Part shown: positions 36,732 to 45,374 of the stretch, piece after piece
Layout: each line of letters begins with the position of its first letter
Position numbering within the stretch: position 1 is the first letter of the stretch
DNA from: Pseudomonas sp. Bout1
Lineage (GTDB): Bacteria; Pseudomonadota; Gammaproteobacteria; Pseudomonadales; Pseudomonadaceae
Direction: 5' to 3'
DNA length: 64,000 nucleotides
Assembly (NCBI RefSeq): GCF_034314165.1
Contig: NZ_JAVIWK010000001.1
Coordinates: 6,649,001-6,713,000, forward strand
Made by a program: the position numbers and the translations under genes
The notes under the pieces: model-generated
What the model was told of the DNA's origin: nothing
What the model saw: only the letters and a program-made list of their open reading frames with translations
Databases searched by the model: none

Positions 36732-37874
36732 ATGAGCCAACTGCCCTTTCTGCCGTTTTCCAAGCCCACCATTGATGAAGCCACCATCTCGGCGGTGGGC
36801 GATGTCCTGCGTTCCGGCTGGATCACCAGCGGGCCGAAAGTGCAGGCGTTTGAAGCGCAGCTGTCGGAATACTTTGGCGGGCGCCCGGTGCGTACCTTCA
36901 ACTCGGGCACCTGCACCATGGAGATTGCCTTGCGCATCGCCGGTATCGGGCCTGGGGATGAAGTCATCACTACGCCGATTTCATGGGTTGCCACTGCCAA
37001 CGTGATTCTTGAGGTCGGCGCCACGCCCGTGTTCGCCGATATCGACCCGGTCACCCGCAACATCGACCTGGCCCAGGTGGAAGCAGCAATCACGCCGCGC
37101 ACCAAGGCGATTATCCCGGTGTACCTGGCCGGCCTGCCGCTGGACATGCCGTTGCTGTATGCGCTGGCCAACAAGTACAACCTGCGCATCGTCGAAGATG
37201 CTGCACAAGCCCTGGGTTCCAGCTGGGACGGCAAGCGGATTGGCGCCACGGGTGATTTCGTATCGTTCAGCTTCCAGGCGAACAAGAACATCACGTCGTC
37301 TGAAGGCGGCTGCCTGGTGTTGAACAACGCTGAAGAAGCACGCCTGGCCGAGAAATATCGCCTGCAAGGCGTTACCCGCACCGGCTTCGACGGCCTGGAC
37401 GTGGATGTGCTGGGCGGCAAGTTCAACATGACTGATATCGCAGCGGCCATCGGCCTGGGGCAGTTTGCGCATATCGAGAAGATCACTGCTCATCGCCAGG
37501 AACTGGCGCGGCACTACTTCGAATGCTTTGGCAGTGACTTTGAAGCGCAGTACGGTGCGCAATTGCCACCGGCAGACTTCGAAAACAGCAACTGGCACCT
37601 GTTCCAGCTGGTACTGCCGGAGCGCCAGGACGGGTTGCCGGCACGCGCCACGTTCATGGAGCAGATGCAGGCCCATGGTGTCGGCATTGGCTATCACTAC
37701 CCACCGATCCACCTGTTGAGCTTGTACAAGGCGCAGGGATTCAAGGAAGGCATGTTCCCGGTAGCCGAAAAAGTGGGGCGTTTGATTGTGTCGTTGCCGA
37801 TGTTCACGGCGATGACGAGAGCGGACGTAGAGCGTTCGGTAGCGGCGGTCAAAGCGGTATTGAAGCGCGGATAA
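36732..37874 (+). CDS. DegT/DnrJ/EryC1/StrS family PLP aminotransferase
   Basis: 380 residues from ATG 36732. Fold-type I sugar aminotransferase: LRSGWITSGPKVQAFEAQL start, Asp156 in VEDAAQALGS, PLP Lys185 in FQANKNITSSEGG. The family makes amino sugars for surface polysaccharides or antibiotics, and the start resembles ArnB. No sugar-biosynthesis genes are adjacent, so the substrate is unknown. An upstream in-frame extension is possible but lacks a better ribosome site. Confidence 0.85.
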   Translation: MSQLPFLPFSKPTIDEATISAVGDVLRSGWITSGPKVQAFEAQLSEYFGGRPVRTFNSGTCTMEIALRIAGIGPGDEVITTPISWVATANVILEVGATPVFADIDPVTRNIDLAQVEAAITPRTKAIIPVYLAGLPLDMPLLYALANKYNLRIVEDAAQALGSSWDGKRIGATGDFVSFSFQANKNITSSEGGCLVLNNAEEARLAEKYRLQGVTRTGFDGLDVDVLGGKFNMTDIAAAIGLGQFAHIEKITAHRQELARHYFECFGSDFEAQYGAQLPPADFENSNWHLFQLVLPERQDGLPARATFMEQMQAHGVGIGYHYPPIHLLSLYKAQGFKEGMFPVAEKVGRLIVSLPMFTAMTRADVERSVAAVKAVLKRG

Positions 37875-37880
37875 AACCTG

Positions 37881-37907
37881 TGCGGGAGCCGGCTGCCGGC
37901 TCCCGCA
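37881..37907. repeat. 27-bp palindrome between convergent genes (REP-like)
   Basis: TGCGGGAGCCGGC (37881-37893), one central T, then the exact reverse complement (37895-37907). It fills the 39-bp gap between the convergent degT-like and gcvH genes and resembles a single compact REP. It probably serves as a bidirectional transcript end. Confidence 0.8.
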
Positions 37908-37913
37908 ACGGCA

Positions 37914-38297
37914 TCACTCGCCGATGGCGGACTTGTAACCGGCCGCGTCCAGCAGTTTTTCCAGGTCAGCCGGGTTGCTTGGCTTGAGCTTGAAGATCCA
38001 GGCGCCGTACGGGTCGGAGTTCAACAGCTCGGGCTCGCCGCCCAAAGCATCGTTCACCGCGATCACTTCGCCAGCAATTGGCGAGTAGATATCCGAAGCG
38101 GCTTTCACCGATTCAACCACGCCGGCCTGGTCAGCCGCCTTGAACACGTTGCCGACTTCGGTCAACTCAACAAACACCACATCCCCCAATGCTTCCTGGG
38201 CATGGTCCGAGATGCCGACGGTCACGCTGCCGTCAGCTTCCAGGCGGGCCCATTCGTGACTTTCGGCAAAACGCAGGTCGGCAGGGATATCGCTCAT
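37914..38297 (-). CDS. gcvH: Glycine cleavage system H protein (GcvH)
   Basis: 127 residues from ATG at 38295-38297. Lipoylation site Lys65 in [10 protein letters not shown], and the typical [13 protein letters not shown] start. It carries the aminomethyl group between the P, T and L proteins in glycine breakdown. 51 bp downstream of gcvT; the P-protein gene is not in the window. Confidence 0.95.
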   Translation of the reverse strand: MSDIPADLRFAESHEWARLEADGSVTVGISDHAQEALGDVVFVELTEVGNVFKAADQAGVVESVKAASDIYSPIAGEVIAVNDALGGEPELLNSDPYGAWIFKLKPSNPADLEKLLDAAGYKSAIGE

Positions 38298-38348
38298 AGT
38301 CTGTGTCCTCAAGGAAAAATGTCAGCGGCCATTGGCCCGCCGGAAAGG

Positions 38349-39431
38349 TTAAATCAATGTTTTGCCATGGCGCACGAAGGTCGGCTTGACCACCCGAACC
38401 GGGTACCACTTGCCGCGGATTTCCACCTCGGCCCGGTCAGCAGTCGCCGATGGCACACGCGCCAGGGCAATGGATTTGCTTAACGTAGGAGAGAAACTAC
38501 CACTGGTGATCTCTCCTTCGCCAACATTGGCGATACGAACCACCTGATGAGCGCGTAAAACCCCGCGTTCTTCCAACACCAGCCCAACCAGCTTGGACTT
38601 CACACCTGCGGCTTTTTCGGCTTCCAGGGCGGAGCGTCCAATGAAATTGCGCGCGGCCGGCTCCCAGGCGATGCTCCAGGCCATGTTGGCGGCCAAGGGC
38701 GATACGTCCTGGTGAATATCCTGACCGTAGAGGTTCATGCCAGCCTCAAGGCGCAGCGTGTCGCGGGCGCCGAGGCCGATGGGCGAAATACCTGCGCCGA
38801 CCAGATCGTTGAAAAACGCCGGGGCCTGATCGGCCGGCAGGACAATTTCCAAGCCGTCTTCGCCGGTGTAGCCAGTGCGCGCAATAAACCAGTCGCCGTC
38901 AGCCAGGCCTTCAAAAGGTTTGAGCTGATGGATCAGGGTGCCACGGGACTGGGTCACCAGTTCGGCGATCTTCTGCCGGGCATGCGGGCCTTGAATCGCG
39001 AGCATGGCCAGCTCCGGCCGCTCGTGAAGCTGGGCCTGATAGCTGCCGAGTTGCGCCTGCATCCAGGCCATGTCCTGGTCGCGGGTGGCGGCATTGACCA
39101 CCAGCCGGTAACCGCTCTCGGTGCGGTACACGATCATGTCGTCCACCACCCCGCCTTGCTCGTTGAGCATGGCGCTGTACAACGCCCGGCCGCAGCCGTG
39201 CAAGCGTTCAACATCATTGGCCAGCAAATGCTGGAGCCATTCCTTGGCCTGGGGGCCTGTGATATCGATCACGGTCATATGGGATACATCAAACACCCCG
39301 CAGTCGCGTCGCACCTGATGGTGCTCCTCAACCTGCGAACCGTAGTGCAATGGCATATCCCAACCGCCAAAATCGACCATTTTCGCGCCTAGGGCGAGAT
39401 GCAGGTCATACAGAGGCGTGCGCTGTCCCAT
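38349..39431 (-). CDS. gcvT: Aminomethyltransferase (GcvT)
   Basis: 360 residues from ATG at 39429-39431 with GGAAGGAG just upstream. T-protein motifs LYDLHLALGAKMVDFGGWDM and GVFDVSHM are at the N-terminus, with the GYTGEDGLEIVLP segment in the middle. Transfers the C1 unit to tetrahydrofolate and releases ammonia. Operon with gcvH. No glycine-riboswitch motif was recognised in the leader. Confidence 0.95.
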   Translation of the reverse strand: MGQRTPLYDLHLALGAKMVDFGGWDMPLHYGSQVEEHHQVRRDCGVFDVSHMTVIDITGPQAKEWLQHLLANDVERLHGCGRALYSAMLNEQGGVVDDMIVYRTESGYRLVVNAATRDQDMAWMQAQLGSYQAQLHERPELAMLAIQGPHARQKIAELVTQSRGTLIHQLKPFEGLADGDWFIARTGYTGEDGLEIVLPADQAPAFFNDLVGAGISPIGLGARDTLRLEAGMNLYGQDIHQDVSPLAANMAWSIAWEPAARNFIGRSALEAEKAAGVKSKLVGLVLEERGVLRAHQVVRIANVGEGEITSGSFSPTLSKSIALARVPSATADRAEVEIRGKWYPVRVVKPTFVRHGKTLI

Positions 39432-39587
39432 GGGTTTCTCCTTCCGGGCGTGGCGAAGGTGCGGACGGTTGCCGTTCGGGCCACACGCCTTGAAATACAA
39501 GGCCTGTAGCCACGTTCAGCGACCCGACCTGAACGATCGACCGCACCGAATGCCGCGCATTGTAGCCTCAAGGCGTAGGACTGGCAC

Positions 39588-41204
39588 CTAGCCGATTCGT
39601 CTCGCCGAACGTCGGATCAGCCCGATGACCGGTAACAGGCCCACCAACACCAGGGTCAAGGCTGGCAGCGAAGCCCGCGCCCACTCGCCTTCGCTGGTCA
39701 TCTCGAAAATCCGCACCGCCAGCGTGTCCCAGCCGAACGGGCGCATTAGCAGGGTGGCTGGCATTTCCTTGAGCACATCGACAAACACCAGCAGCGCCGC
39801 GCTCAGGGTGCCCGGCAGCAACAGTGGCAGATACACTTTGCAAAACAGTCGCGGCCCGCTGACGCCCAGACTGCGGGCCGCTTCAGGCAAGGACGGGCGG
39901 ATGCGCGCCAGGCTGTTTTCCAGCGGCCCATACGCCACTGCAATGAAACGCACCAGATAAGCCAGCAACAAGGCCGACAAACTGCCCAATAACAGTGGCT
40001 TGCCTGCCCCGCCCAGCCAGCCTGACACCGGAATCACCCATTCCCGGTCGAGGTAGCTGAACGCCAACATGATCGACACCGCCAGCACCGACCCCGGCAG
40101 CGCGTAGCCCACGTTGGCCAGGCTGATGCCTGAGCGGATGGCCCGTGTGGGTGCCAGGCGATGGGCGAATGCCAGCACCAGCGCCACGCTGACGGTGATC
40201 AGGGCAGCCATGCCACCCAAGTAGAGGGTATGGACGATCAAGCCGGCGTAGCGCTCATCCAGATCGAAGCGGCCACGCTGCCAGAACCAGGCCACCAGTT
40301 GCAGCATCGGGATCACGAACGCGCAGGCAAACACCAAGCCGCACCAACCGCTGGCCGCCACCGCCTTGAACCCGCGCAGGTGGTACAGCGCCTTGGCGCG
40401 TGGCCGCTCGTTGCTCGGCCGGCTGGCGCCCCGGGCACGGCGCTCGCCATAGAGCACCAGCATCACCACCAACAGCAACAGGCTGGCAAGTTGCGCCGCG
40501 CTGGAAAGGCTGAAAAAGCCGTACCAGGTCTTGTAGATGGCGGTGGTGAAGGTGTCGAAGTTGAACACCGAAACGGCGCCGAAATCCGCCAGGGTTTCCA
40601 TCAGCGCCAGGGCCACGCCCGCACCAATGGCGGGACGTGCCATGGGCAAGGCCACGCGCCAGAACGCTTGCCACGGTGATTGGCCCAATACCCGCGCAGC
40701 CTCCATCAGCCCTTTGCCCTGGGCAAGAAACGCGGTGCGCGCCAGCAGATAAACGTAGGGATAGAACACCAGCACCAGCACGATGATCACGCCGCTGGTC
40801 GAGCGTACCCGCGGCAGCCGCAGCCCCGTGCCGAACCAATCGCGCAGCAGGGTTTGTACCGGGCCGGCGAAATCCAGCAGGCCAACGAAGACGAAGGCCA
40901 GGACATAGGCGGGAATCGCAAAAGGCAGCATCAACGCCCAGTCCAGCCAGCGCCGGCCAGGGAATTCGCAGAGGCTGGTCAGCCAGGCCAGGCTGACGCC
41001 CAGCAGCGTGACGCCCACACCGACGCCCAGCACCAGGGTCAGGGTGTTGCCCAGCAGGCGCGGCATCTGGGTTTCCCACAGGTGGGACCAGATCTGTTGA
41101 TCGATGCTCTGCCACGACAGCAACAGCACGCTCAGTGGCAGCAGCACCAGGGCGGCGACGGTGAAGACCGGCAGGTACCAGCGGCGTTGGGCGGGATGGG
41201 CCAA
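39588..41204 (-). CDS. hitB: Ferric iron ABC transporter permease (HitB/FbpB)
   Basis: 538 residues from a TTG at 41202-41204 (then AHPAQRRWYLPVFT). The longer frame to 41297 begins inside a REP element and is not credible. The protein is a double permease with about twelve membrane segments and two EAA-type loops (EAARVLGQSPWQAFWRVALP and EAARSLGVSGPRLFCKVYLP), so one chain replaces two. Imports Fe3+ delivered by HitA. No ATPase gene follows, so that subunit is supplied from elsewhere. Confidence 0.85.
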   Translation of the reverse strand: MAHPAQRRWYLPVFTVAALVLLPLSVLLLSWQSIDQQIWSHLWETQMPRLLGNTLTLVLGVGVGVTLLGVSLAWLTSLCEFPGRRWLDWALMLPFAIPAYVLAFVFVGLLDFAGPVQTLLRDWFGTGLRLPRVRSTSGVIIVLVLVFYPYVYLLARTAFLAQGKGLMEAARVLGQSPWQAFWRVALPMARPAIGAGVALALMETLADFGAVSVFNFDTFTTAIYKTWYGFFSLSSAAQLASLLLLVVMLVLYGERRARGASRPSNERPRAKALYHLRGFKAVAASGWCGLVFACAFVIPMLQLVAWFWQRGRFDLDERYAGLIVHTLYLGGMAALITVSVALVLAFAHRLAPTRAIRSGISLANVGYALPGSVLAVSIMLAFSYLDREWVIPVSGWLGGAGKPLLLGSLSALLLAYLVRFIAVAYGPLENSLARIRPSLPEAARSLGVSGPRLFCKVYLPLLLPGTLSAALLVFVDVLKEMPATLLMRPFGWDTLAVRIFEMTSEGEWARASLPALTLVLVGLLPVIGLIRRSARRIG

Positions 41205-41247
41205 GGAACAGTTCTCTGGGGATAATATTTTTAACTCACCACAAAAC

Positions 41248-41355
41248 AGTGTGGGAGCCGGGCTTGTCGAACCGTCGCACCGCCGCGATGCAGGCACTTC
41301 GGTGTGTCAGTCACAACCGCGGTGATGCTATCGCAGGCAAGCCAGCTCCCACACT
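41248..41355. repeat. REPIN between hitA and hitB
   Basis: AGTGTGGGAGCCGGGCTTG and mirror copy CAAGCCAGCTCCCACACT bracket inner partial dyads. It lies within the 177-bp hitA-hitB gap on the transcript, so it may reduce hitB expression relative to hitA or protect the hitA message. Confidence 0.88.
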
Positions 41356-41381
41356 GTCTTGCGGCGCTTTGAAAAGTGTAC

Positions 41382-42386
41382 TTAGTTCCAGCCAGCCCGA
41401 TCCATCAAGCGAATCGCCTCGGCCTGACGCTTGCCCGCCACTTCCACCGGCAATGTGTCGGCCACAAACTTGCCCCAGGTCGCGACTTCCGCCGACGGCG
41501 GCACCGCCGGGTTGGCCGGGAACTCCTGGTTCACATCCGCAAAGATCTTCTGTGCTTGCGGCGTAGTCATCCACTCAACCAACGCCTTGGCCGCTTCCGG
41601 GTGCGGTGCATGTTTGGTCAGGCCGATGCCCGACAGGTTGACGTGCACCCCACGGTCGCCCTGGTTCGGCCAGAACAGTTTCACCGCCAGTTCCGGCTTC
41701 TGCTTGTGCAGGCGGCCGTAGTAGTAGGTGTTGACGATACCGACGTCGCACTGCCCGGCGTTGATCGCCTCCAGCACCGCGATGTCATCGGAGAACACGT
41801 CGGTGGACAGGTTGTTCACCCAGCCCTTGACGATTTCTTCGGTCTTGGCCGCGCCGTGGGTTTCGATCAGCGTGGCGGTCAGCGACTGGTTGTAGACCTT
41901 CTTCGCCGTGCGCAGGCACAGGCGGCCTTCCCACTGTTTGTCGGCCAGGGCCTCGTAGGTGGTCAGGTCGCCCGGCTTCACGCGATCCGTCGAGTAGGCG
42001 ATGGTCCGCGCGCGCAGGCTCAAGCCGGTCCAGGCATGGGCCGAAGAACGGTATTGAAGGGGGATATTCTTGTCGATCACTTCGGAGGTGAACGGTTGCA
42101 GGATGCCCATCTGCTCGGCCTGCCAGAGGTTGCCGGCGTCGACGGTGAGCAGCAGGTCGGCGGTGGCGTTTTCACCTTCGGCCTTGATGCGCTGCATCAG
42201 CGGCGCTTCCTTGTCGGTGATGAACTTCACCTGCACACCGGTCTTCTTGGTGTAGGCGTCGAACACCGGCTTGATCAGTTCGTCGATACGCGAGGAGTAG
42301 ACCACGACTTCGTCGGCCGCCTGCACGGTGGTGCTGCCGATAAGGGTAAGTGCCAGGGCAGTCAGGAGGCGCTTGGGTGCCAACAT
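41382..42386 (-). CDS. hitA: Ferric iron-binding periplasmic protein (HitA/FbpA)
   Basis: 334 residues with a signal peptide (cleavage after VQA-ADE, ~24). Class-II ferric-binding protein: mature start [20 protein letters not shown] and the Tyr-Tyr iron-ligand pair in [11 protein letters not shown]. Delivers Fe3+ from the periplasm to HitB. Transcribed ahead of hitB. Confidence 0.9.
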   Translation of the reverse strand: MLAPKRLLTALALTLIGSTTVQAADEVVVYSSRIDELIKPVFDAYTKKTGVQVKFITDKEAPLMQRIKAEGENATADLLLTVDAGNLWQAEQMGILQPFTSEVIDKNIPLQYRSSAHAWTGLSLRARTIAYSTDRVKPGDLTTYEALADKQWEGRLCLRTAKKVYNQSLTATLIETHGAAKTEEIVKGWVNNLSTDVFSDDIAVLEAINAGQCDVGIVNTYYYGRLHKQKPELAVKLFWPNQGDRGVHVNLSGIGLTKHAPHPEAAKALVEWMTTPQAQKIFADVNQEFPANPAVPPSAEVATWGKFVADTLPVEVAGKRQAEAIRLMDRAGWN

Positions 42387-42412
42387 GGGTGCGGTCTCTC
42401 ATTTGCAAAAAG

Positions 42413-42440
42413 AGGGCAAATGATAAGGACTCACATTTGG
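42413..42440 (-). promoter_or_regulatory. Weak Fur-box-like sequence upstream of hitA
   Basis: GCAAATGATAAGGACTCACATTTG matches the left half of the Pseudomonas Fur consensus (GCAAATGATAA) but poorly in the right half. It lies ~30 bp upstream of the hitA start, where Fur control of iron uptake would be expected. Tentative. Confidence 0.3.
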
Positions 42441-42481
42441 TAGCGCTTAACGGAGCCGTTACCAGATGTTGCACAGCGCCC

Positions 42482-43705
42482 TCAGGCCTTGGCCAGCTCC
42501 GGCAAATCCCCCGTCAAACCCAACGCCTGGCGCACAAACAACGCCTTGGCCTCCGGCATTTGCTCGACCACCTTCAACCCGGCGTTACGCAACCAACGCA
42601 GTGGCAGTTGATCGGCCTGGAACAACCGCTCAAAGCCTTCCATCGCCGCCATCAGCGCCAGGTTGTGCGGCATGCGCCGGCGCTCGTAACGGCTGAGTAC
42701 CTTCACGTCTGCCAGCCGCTCGCCACGCTCGTTGGCCGCCAACAGCACCTCGGCCAGCACCGCCGCGTCGAGGAAGCCCAGGTTCACACCCTGCCCCGCC
42801 AACGGATGAATGACGTGGGCCGCATCACCAATCAACGCCAGGCCTTCGGCCACATAACGTTTGGCATGGCGCTGGCGCAACGGCACGCACAGCCGTGGAT
42901 CGGCGATTAACACGCTGCCCAGGCGCCCTTCGAACGCACGCTCCAGCTCACGGCAGAAGCTTTCATCGTCCAGCGCCATCAAGCGCTCGGACTCAGCCGG
43001 GGTGGTCGACCAGACGATCGAACACCAATCTTCCTGCCCGTCCCGTACCAGTGGCAAAAACGCCAGCGGACCGTTGTCGGTAAAACGCTGCCAAGCCGTC
43101 TTCTGGTGCGCCTGGCTGCTGCGCACACTGGTGACGATGGCGTTGTGCAAATAATCCCACTCGCGGGTGGCGGTGCCGGTCAGGCGGCGCACGGCCGAGT
43201 TGGCACCGTCTGCCGCAACCACCAGCGGCGCGCGCAAGGTACGGCCATCGGCCAGGGTCAGCAGCCAGTCATCACCGGAGCGGCGCATCTGTTCCAGGCG
43301 CGCATTGGCCAGCAGGCCGAGGTCGCAGTCGTGCAGGCGATCGAGCAAGGCGTCCTGGACCACACGGTTTTCTACGATATGCCCCAGCACTTCGGCATGC
43401 ACGCTGGCAGCCGAGAAGTGGATTTGCCCGGTGCCGCTGCCGTCCCACACCTGCATCTCGCCGTAAGGGCTGGCACGTCGCTCAACGATGCCGTCCCACA
43501 CGCCAAGGCGCTCAAGGATACGTTGGCTCGCCGCCGACAAGGCGCTCACCCGCGGCTCGAACGCGGCGTCAGGATCGAACGGCTTGACGTTCAGCGGGCT
43601 GCCGTCGAGCAGCAGCACCTGCAGGCCACTGCCCTGCAACGCCAGCGCCAGGGCGCTTCCGACCATTCCGGCCCCGACAATCAGCACATCTGCGCGCATG
43701 TCCAT
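42482..43705 (-). CDS. ubiI: UbiI-type FAD-dependent ubiquinone hydroxylase
   Basis: 407 residues. FAD-binding GAGMVGSALALAL at the N-terminus, the middle DGANSAVRRLTG and the late GDAAHVIHPLAGQGVNLGFLDA. UbiH/UbiI/Coq6 family monooxygenase that hydroxylates the quinone ring. Identification as UbiI rests on position: ygfB-pepP-ubiH-ubiI is conserved with E. coli, here with a small gene inserted before it. UbiF/UbiM-type alternatives are possible. Confidence 0.75.
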   Translation of the reverse strand: MDMRADVLIVGAGMVGSALALALQGSGLQVLLLDGSPLNVKPFDPDAAFEPRVSALSAASQRILERLGVWDGIVERRASPYGEMQVWDGSGTGQIHFSAASVHAEVLGHIVENRVVQDALLDRLHDCDLGLLANARLEQMRRSGDDWLLTLADGRTLRAPLVVAADGANSAVRRLTGTATREWDYLHNAIVTSVRSSQAHQKTAWQRFTDNGPLAFLPLVRDGQEDWCSIVWSTTPAESERLMALDDESFCRELERAFEGRLGSVLIADPRLCVPLRQRHAKRYVAEGLALIGDAAHVIHPLAGQGVNLGFLDAAVLAEVLLAANERGERLADVKVLSRYERRRMPHNLALMAAMEGFERLFQADQLPLRWLRNAGLKVVEQMPEAKALFVRQALGLTGDLPELAKA

Positions 43706-43708
43706 GCT

Positions 43709-44194
43709 TTAAGCCTGTCTTGATTGCGGCTTGCGCCGCACATAAAGGGTTTTGTCGACCCGCGCCACCAGAGTGCCGGAGCCGTCATGAATCTGCACCT
43801 GGAGCTGCGGCAAGTACTTGTCGCCGCTGGCGGTGTGCTGGCGAATCTCGTCCAGCAACGCTTGGTCGATTGAAAATTCGGCAAACACCGGGCCCTTGCC
43901 CGGCGAGATAAAGTCGATGGCAGCCGCCTTGTCCCAGACGATGTAGTCGCGCCCCAGGTTCTCCATCAACATCAGCATGTAGAACGGGTCGACCATCGAA
44001 TACAGGCTGCCGCCAAACTGCGTGCCGACGTAATTGCGGTTGTACCAGCCCAGGCCCATACGCACCTTGACCTCGCGAAAATCGCTGCCGATGTGCAACA
44101 CCCGAACGCCGGCCCCGAGGTACGGCGGGTACAGGGTCATGATCCAGCGCAACAGCCGCGCCTTGCCCAAGCGTTGGGTCAGCCACTCACGCAT
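43709..44194 (-). CDS. DUF4442 / hotdog-fold putative thioesterase
   Basis: 161 residues, with the hotdog-like pattern VRMGLGWYNRNYVGTQFGGS and DFISPGKGPVFAEFSI. DUF4442 proteins are related to acyl-CoA thioesterases. The gene is embedded in the ubiquinone cluster, overlapping the end of ubiH by 8 bp and ending 3 bp before the ubiI start. Its translation is therefore coupled to ubiquinone synthesis, but its substrate is unknown. Confidence 0.78.
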   Translation of the reverse strand: MREWLTQRLGKARLLRWIMTLYPPYLGAGVRVLHIGSDFREVKVRMGLGWYNRNYVGTQFGGSLYSMVDPFYMLMLMENLGRDYIVWDKAAAIDFISPGKGPVFAEFSIDQALLDEIRQHTASGDKYLPQLQVQIHDGSGTLVARVDKTLYVRRKPQSRQA

Positions 44195-45374
44195 CGGGAC
44201 GGGTGCCCAGGCCCATGGCCTGGCGTGCGAACCAGCGCTTGGCTGGCGGCAGCAAGTCCAGGCCCAGCAAGCCCATGTTCCGGCCCAGCGCTACCAGCGG
44301 TTGGGCGCTGCCAAACAGCCGGGTGACTTGATCGGAGAAGCCGACGGTGAGTTTCTGGTCCATGCGCTGACGCTCGCGGTACGCCTGCAATGTCGCCAGG
44401 TCGCCCGGGATCGCAGGCCCGGCCAGCAACGCCTCGGCCAGGGCGTAGGCATCGCGCAGGGACAGGTTGAAACCCTGGCCGGCAATCGGGTGCAGGCTGT
44501 GGGCCGCATTGCCAAGCACGGCCAGATGGGAACGCACTTGCTCTTGCGCTTCCACGAGGGTCAACGGGTACAGATGACGCGCACCGACCTGCTTCAGGGT
44601 GCCCAGGCGGTAGCCGAACACACCCTGCAATTCACTGAGAAAACTGCGCTCGTCCAGTTCGGCCAAACGCTGGGCGTCCATGCCGATGCGGGTCCAGACC
44701 AACGCGCAACGGTTGTCCGGCAACGGCAGCAAGGCCATCGGCCCTTCGTCGGTGAAACGCTCGAACGCCTCGCCGTTGTGGGCTTCACTTGGGGTGATGT
44801 TGGCGATCAGCGCGCTCTGGTTGTACGGCCGCGTTTTCACGTCGATGCCCAGTTGTTCGCGCAGGCCGGAGCGGCCGCCATCGGCCAGTACGGCGAGGTC
44901 GCATTCCAGCACGGTTTCATCATTGAGGGTCAGGCGGTAGCCATCGGCAAGCGGCTCCATGCGGGTGACTTCCGCCGGGCAACGCCAACTGACCACGTCC
45001 CTGTCCAGGCCTTGCCACAGGCATTGGCCCAGCCAGGCGTTTTCCACCACGTAGCCAAGCGCCGGCACACCTTCTTCCATGGCCGACAGGCGCGCGGTAG
45101 AGAAGCGGCCACGGTCCGACACATGAATCTGCTTGATCGGCTCGGCGCGGCGCGAGATTTCCTGCCATACGCCCAACCGTTGATAAATCTGCCGCGCGCC
45201 GAACGACAGCGCTGAAGAACGCGCGTCATAACTCGGCTGGTAACTGTCGCCCGGGGCAAACGGCTCGATCAGCACGACCTTCCAGCCGCGGGCCTTGGCC
45301 CCGGCCTGCAACGCCAACGCGAGGCTGGCGCCCACCAGGCCACCGCCGATAATCGCCAGATTGACCCGGCTCAT
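44187..45374 (-). CDS. ubiH: 2-octaprenyl-6-methoxyphenol hydroxylase (UbiH)
   Basis: 395 residues. FAD-binding IGGGLVGASLALAL, ADGGRSGLREQLG and GNAAHSLHPIAGQGFNLSLRDAYAL. UbiH-class monooxygenase of aerobic ubiquinone synthesis. Its start overlaps the pepP stop by 4 bp (ATGA), as in a tightly coupled operon. Confidence 0.9.
   Translation of the reverse strand: MSRVNLAIIGGGLVGASLALALQAGAKARGWKVVLIEPFAPGDSYQPSYDARSSALSFGARQIYQRLGVWQEISRRAEPIKQIHVSDRGRFSTARLSAMEEGVPALGYVVENAWLGQCLWQGLDRDVVSWRCPAEVTRMEPLADGYRLTLNDETVLECDLAVLADGGRSGLREQLGIDVKTRPYNQSALIANITPSEAHNGEAFERFTDEGPMALLPLPDNRCALVWTRIGMDAQRLAELDERSFLSELQGVFGYRLGTLKQVGARHLYPLTLVEAQEQVRSHLAVLGNAAHSLHPIAGQGFNLSLRDAYALAEALLAGPAIPGDLATLQAYRERQRMDQKLTVGFSDQVTRLFGSAQPLVALGRNMGLLGLDLLPPAKRWFARQAMGLGTRPDA

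Noticed and set aside
39432..39587. Glycine riboswitch ahead of gcvT
   Set aside because: No conserved glycine-aptamer core could be recognised in the 157-bp leader.
39588..41297. Longer HitB start at 41297
   Set aside because: The extra 31 codons are read from a REP element and an intergenic stretch.
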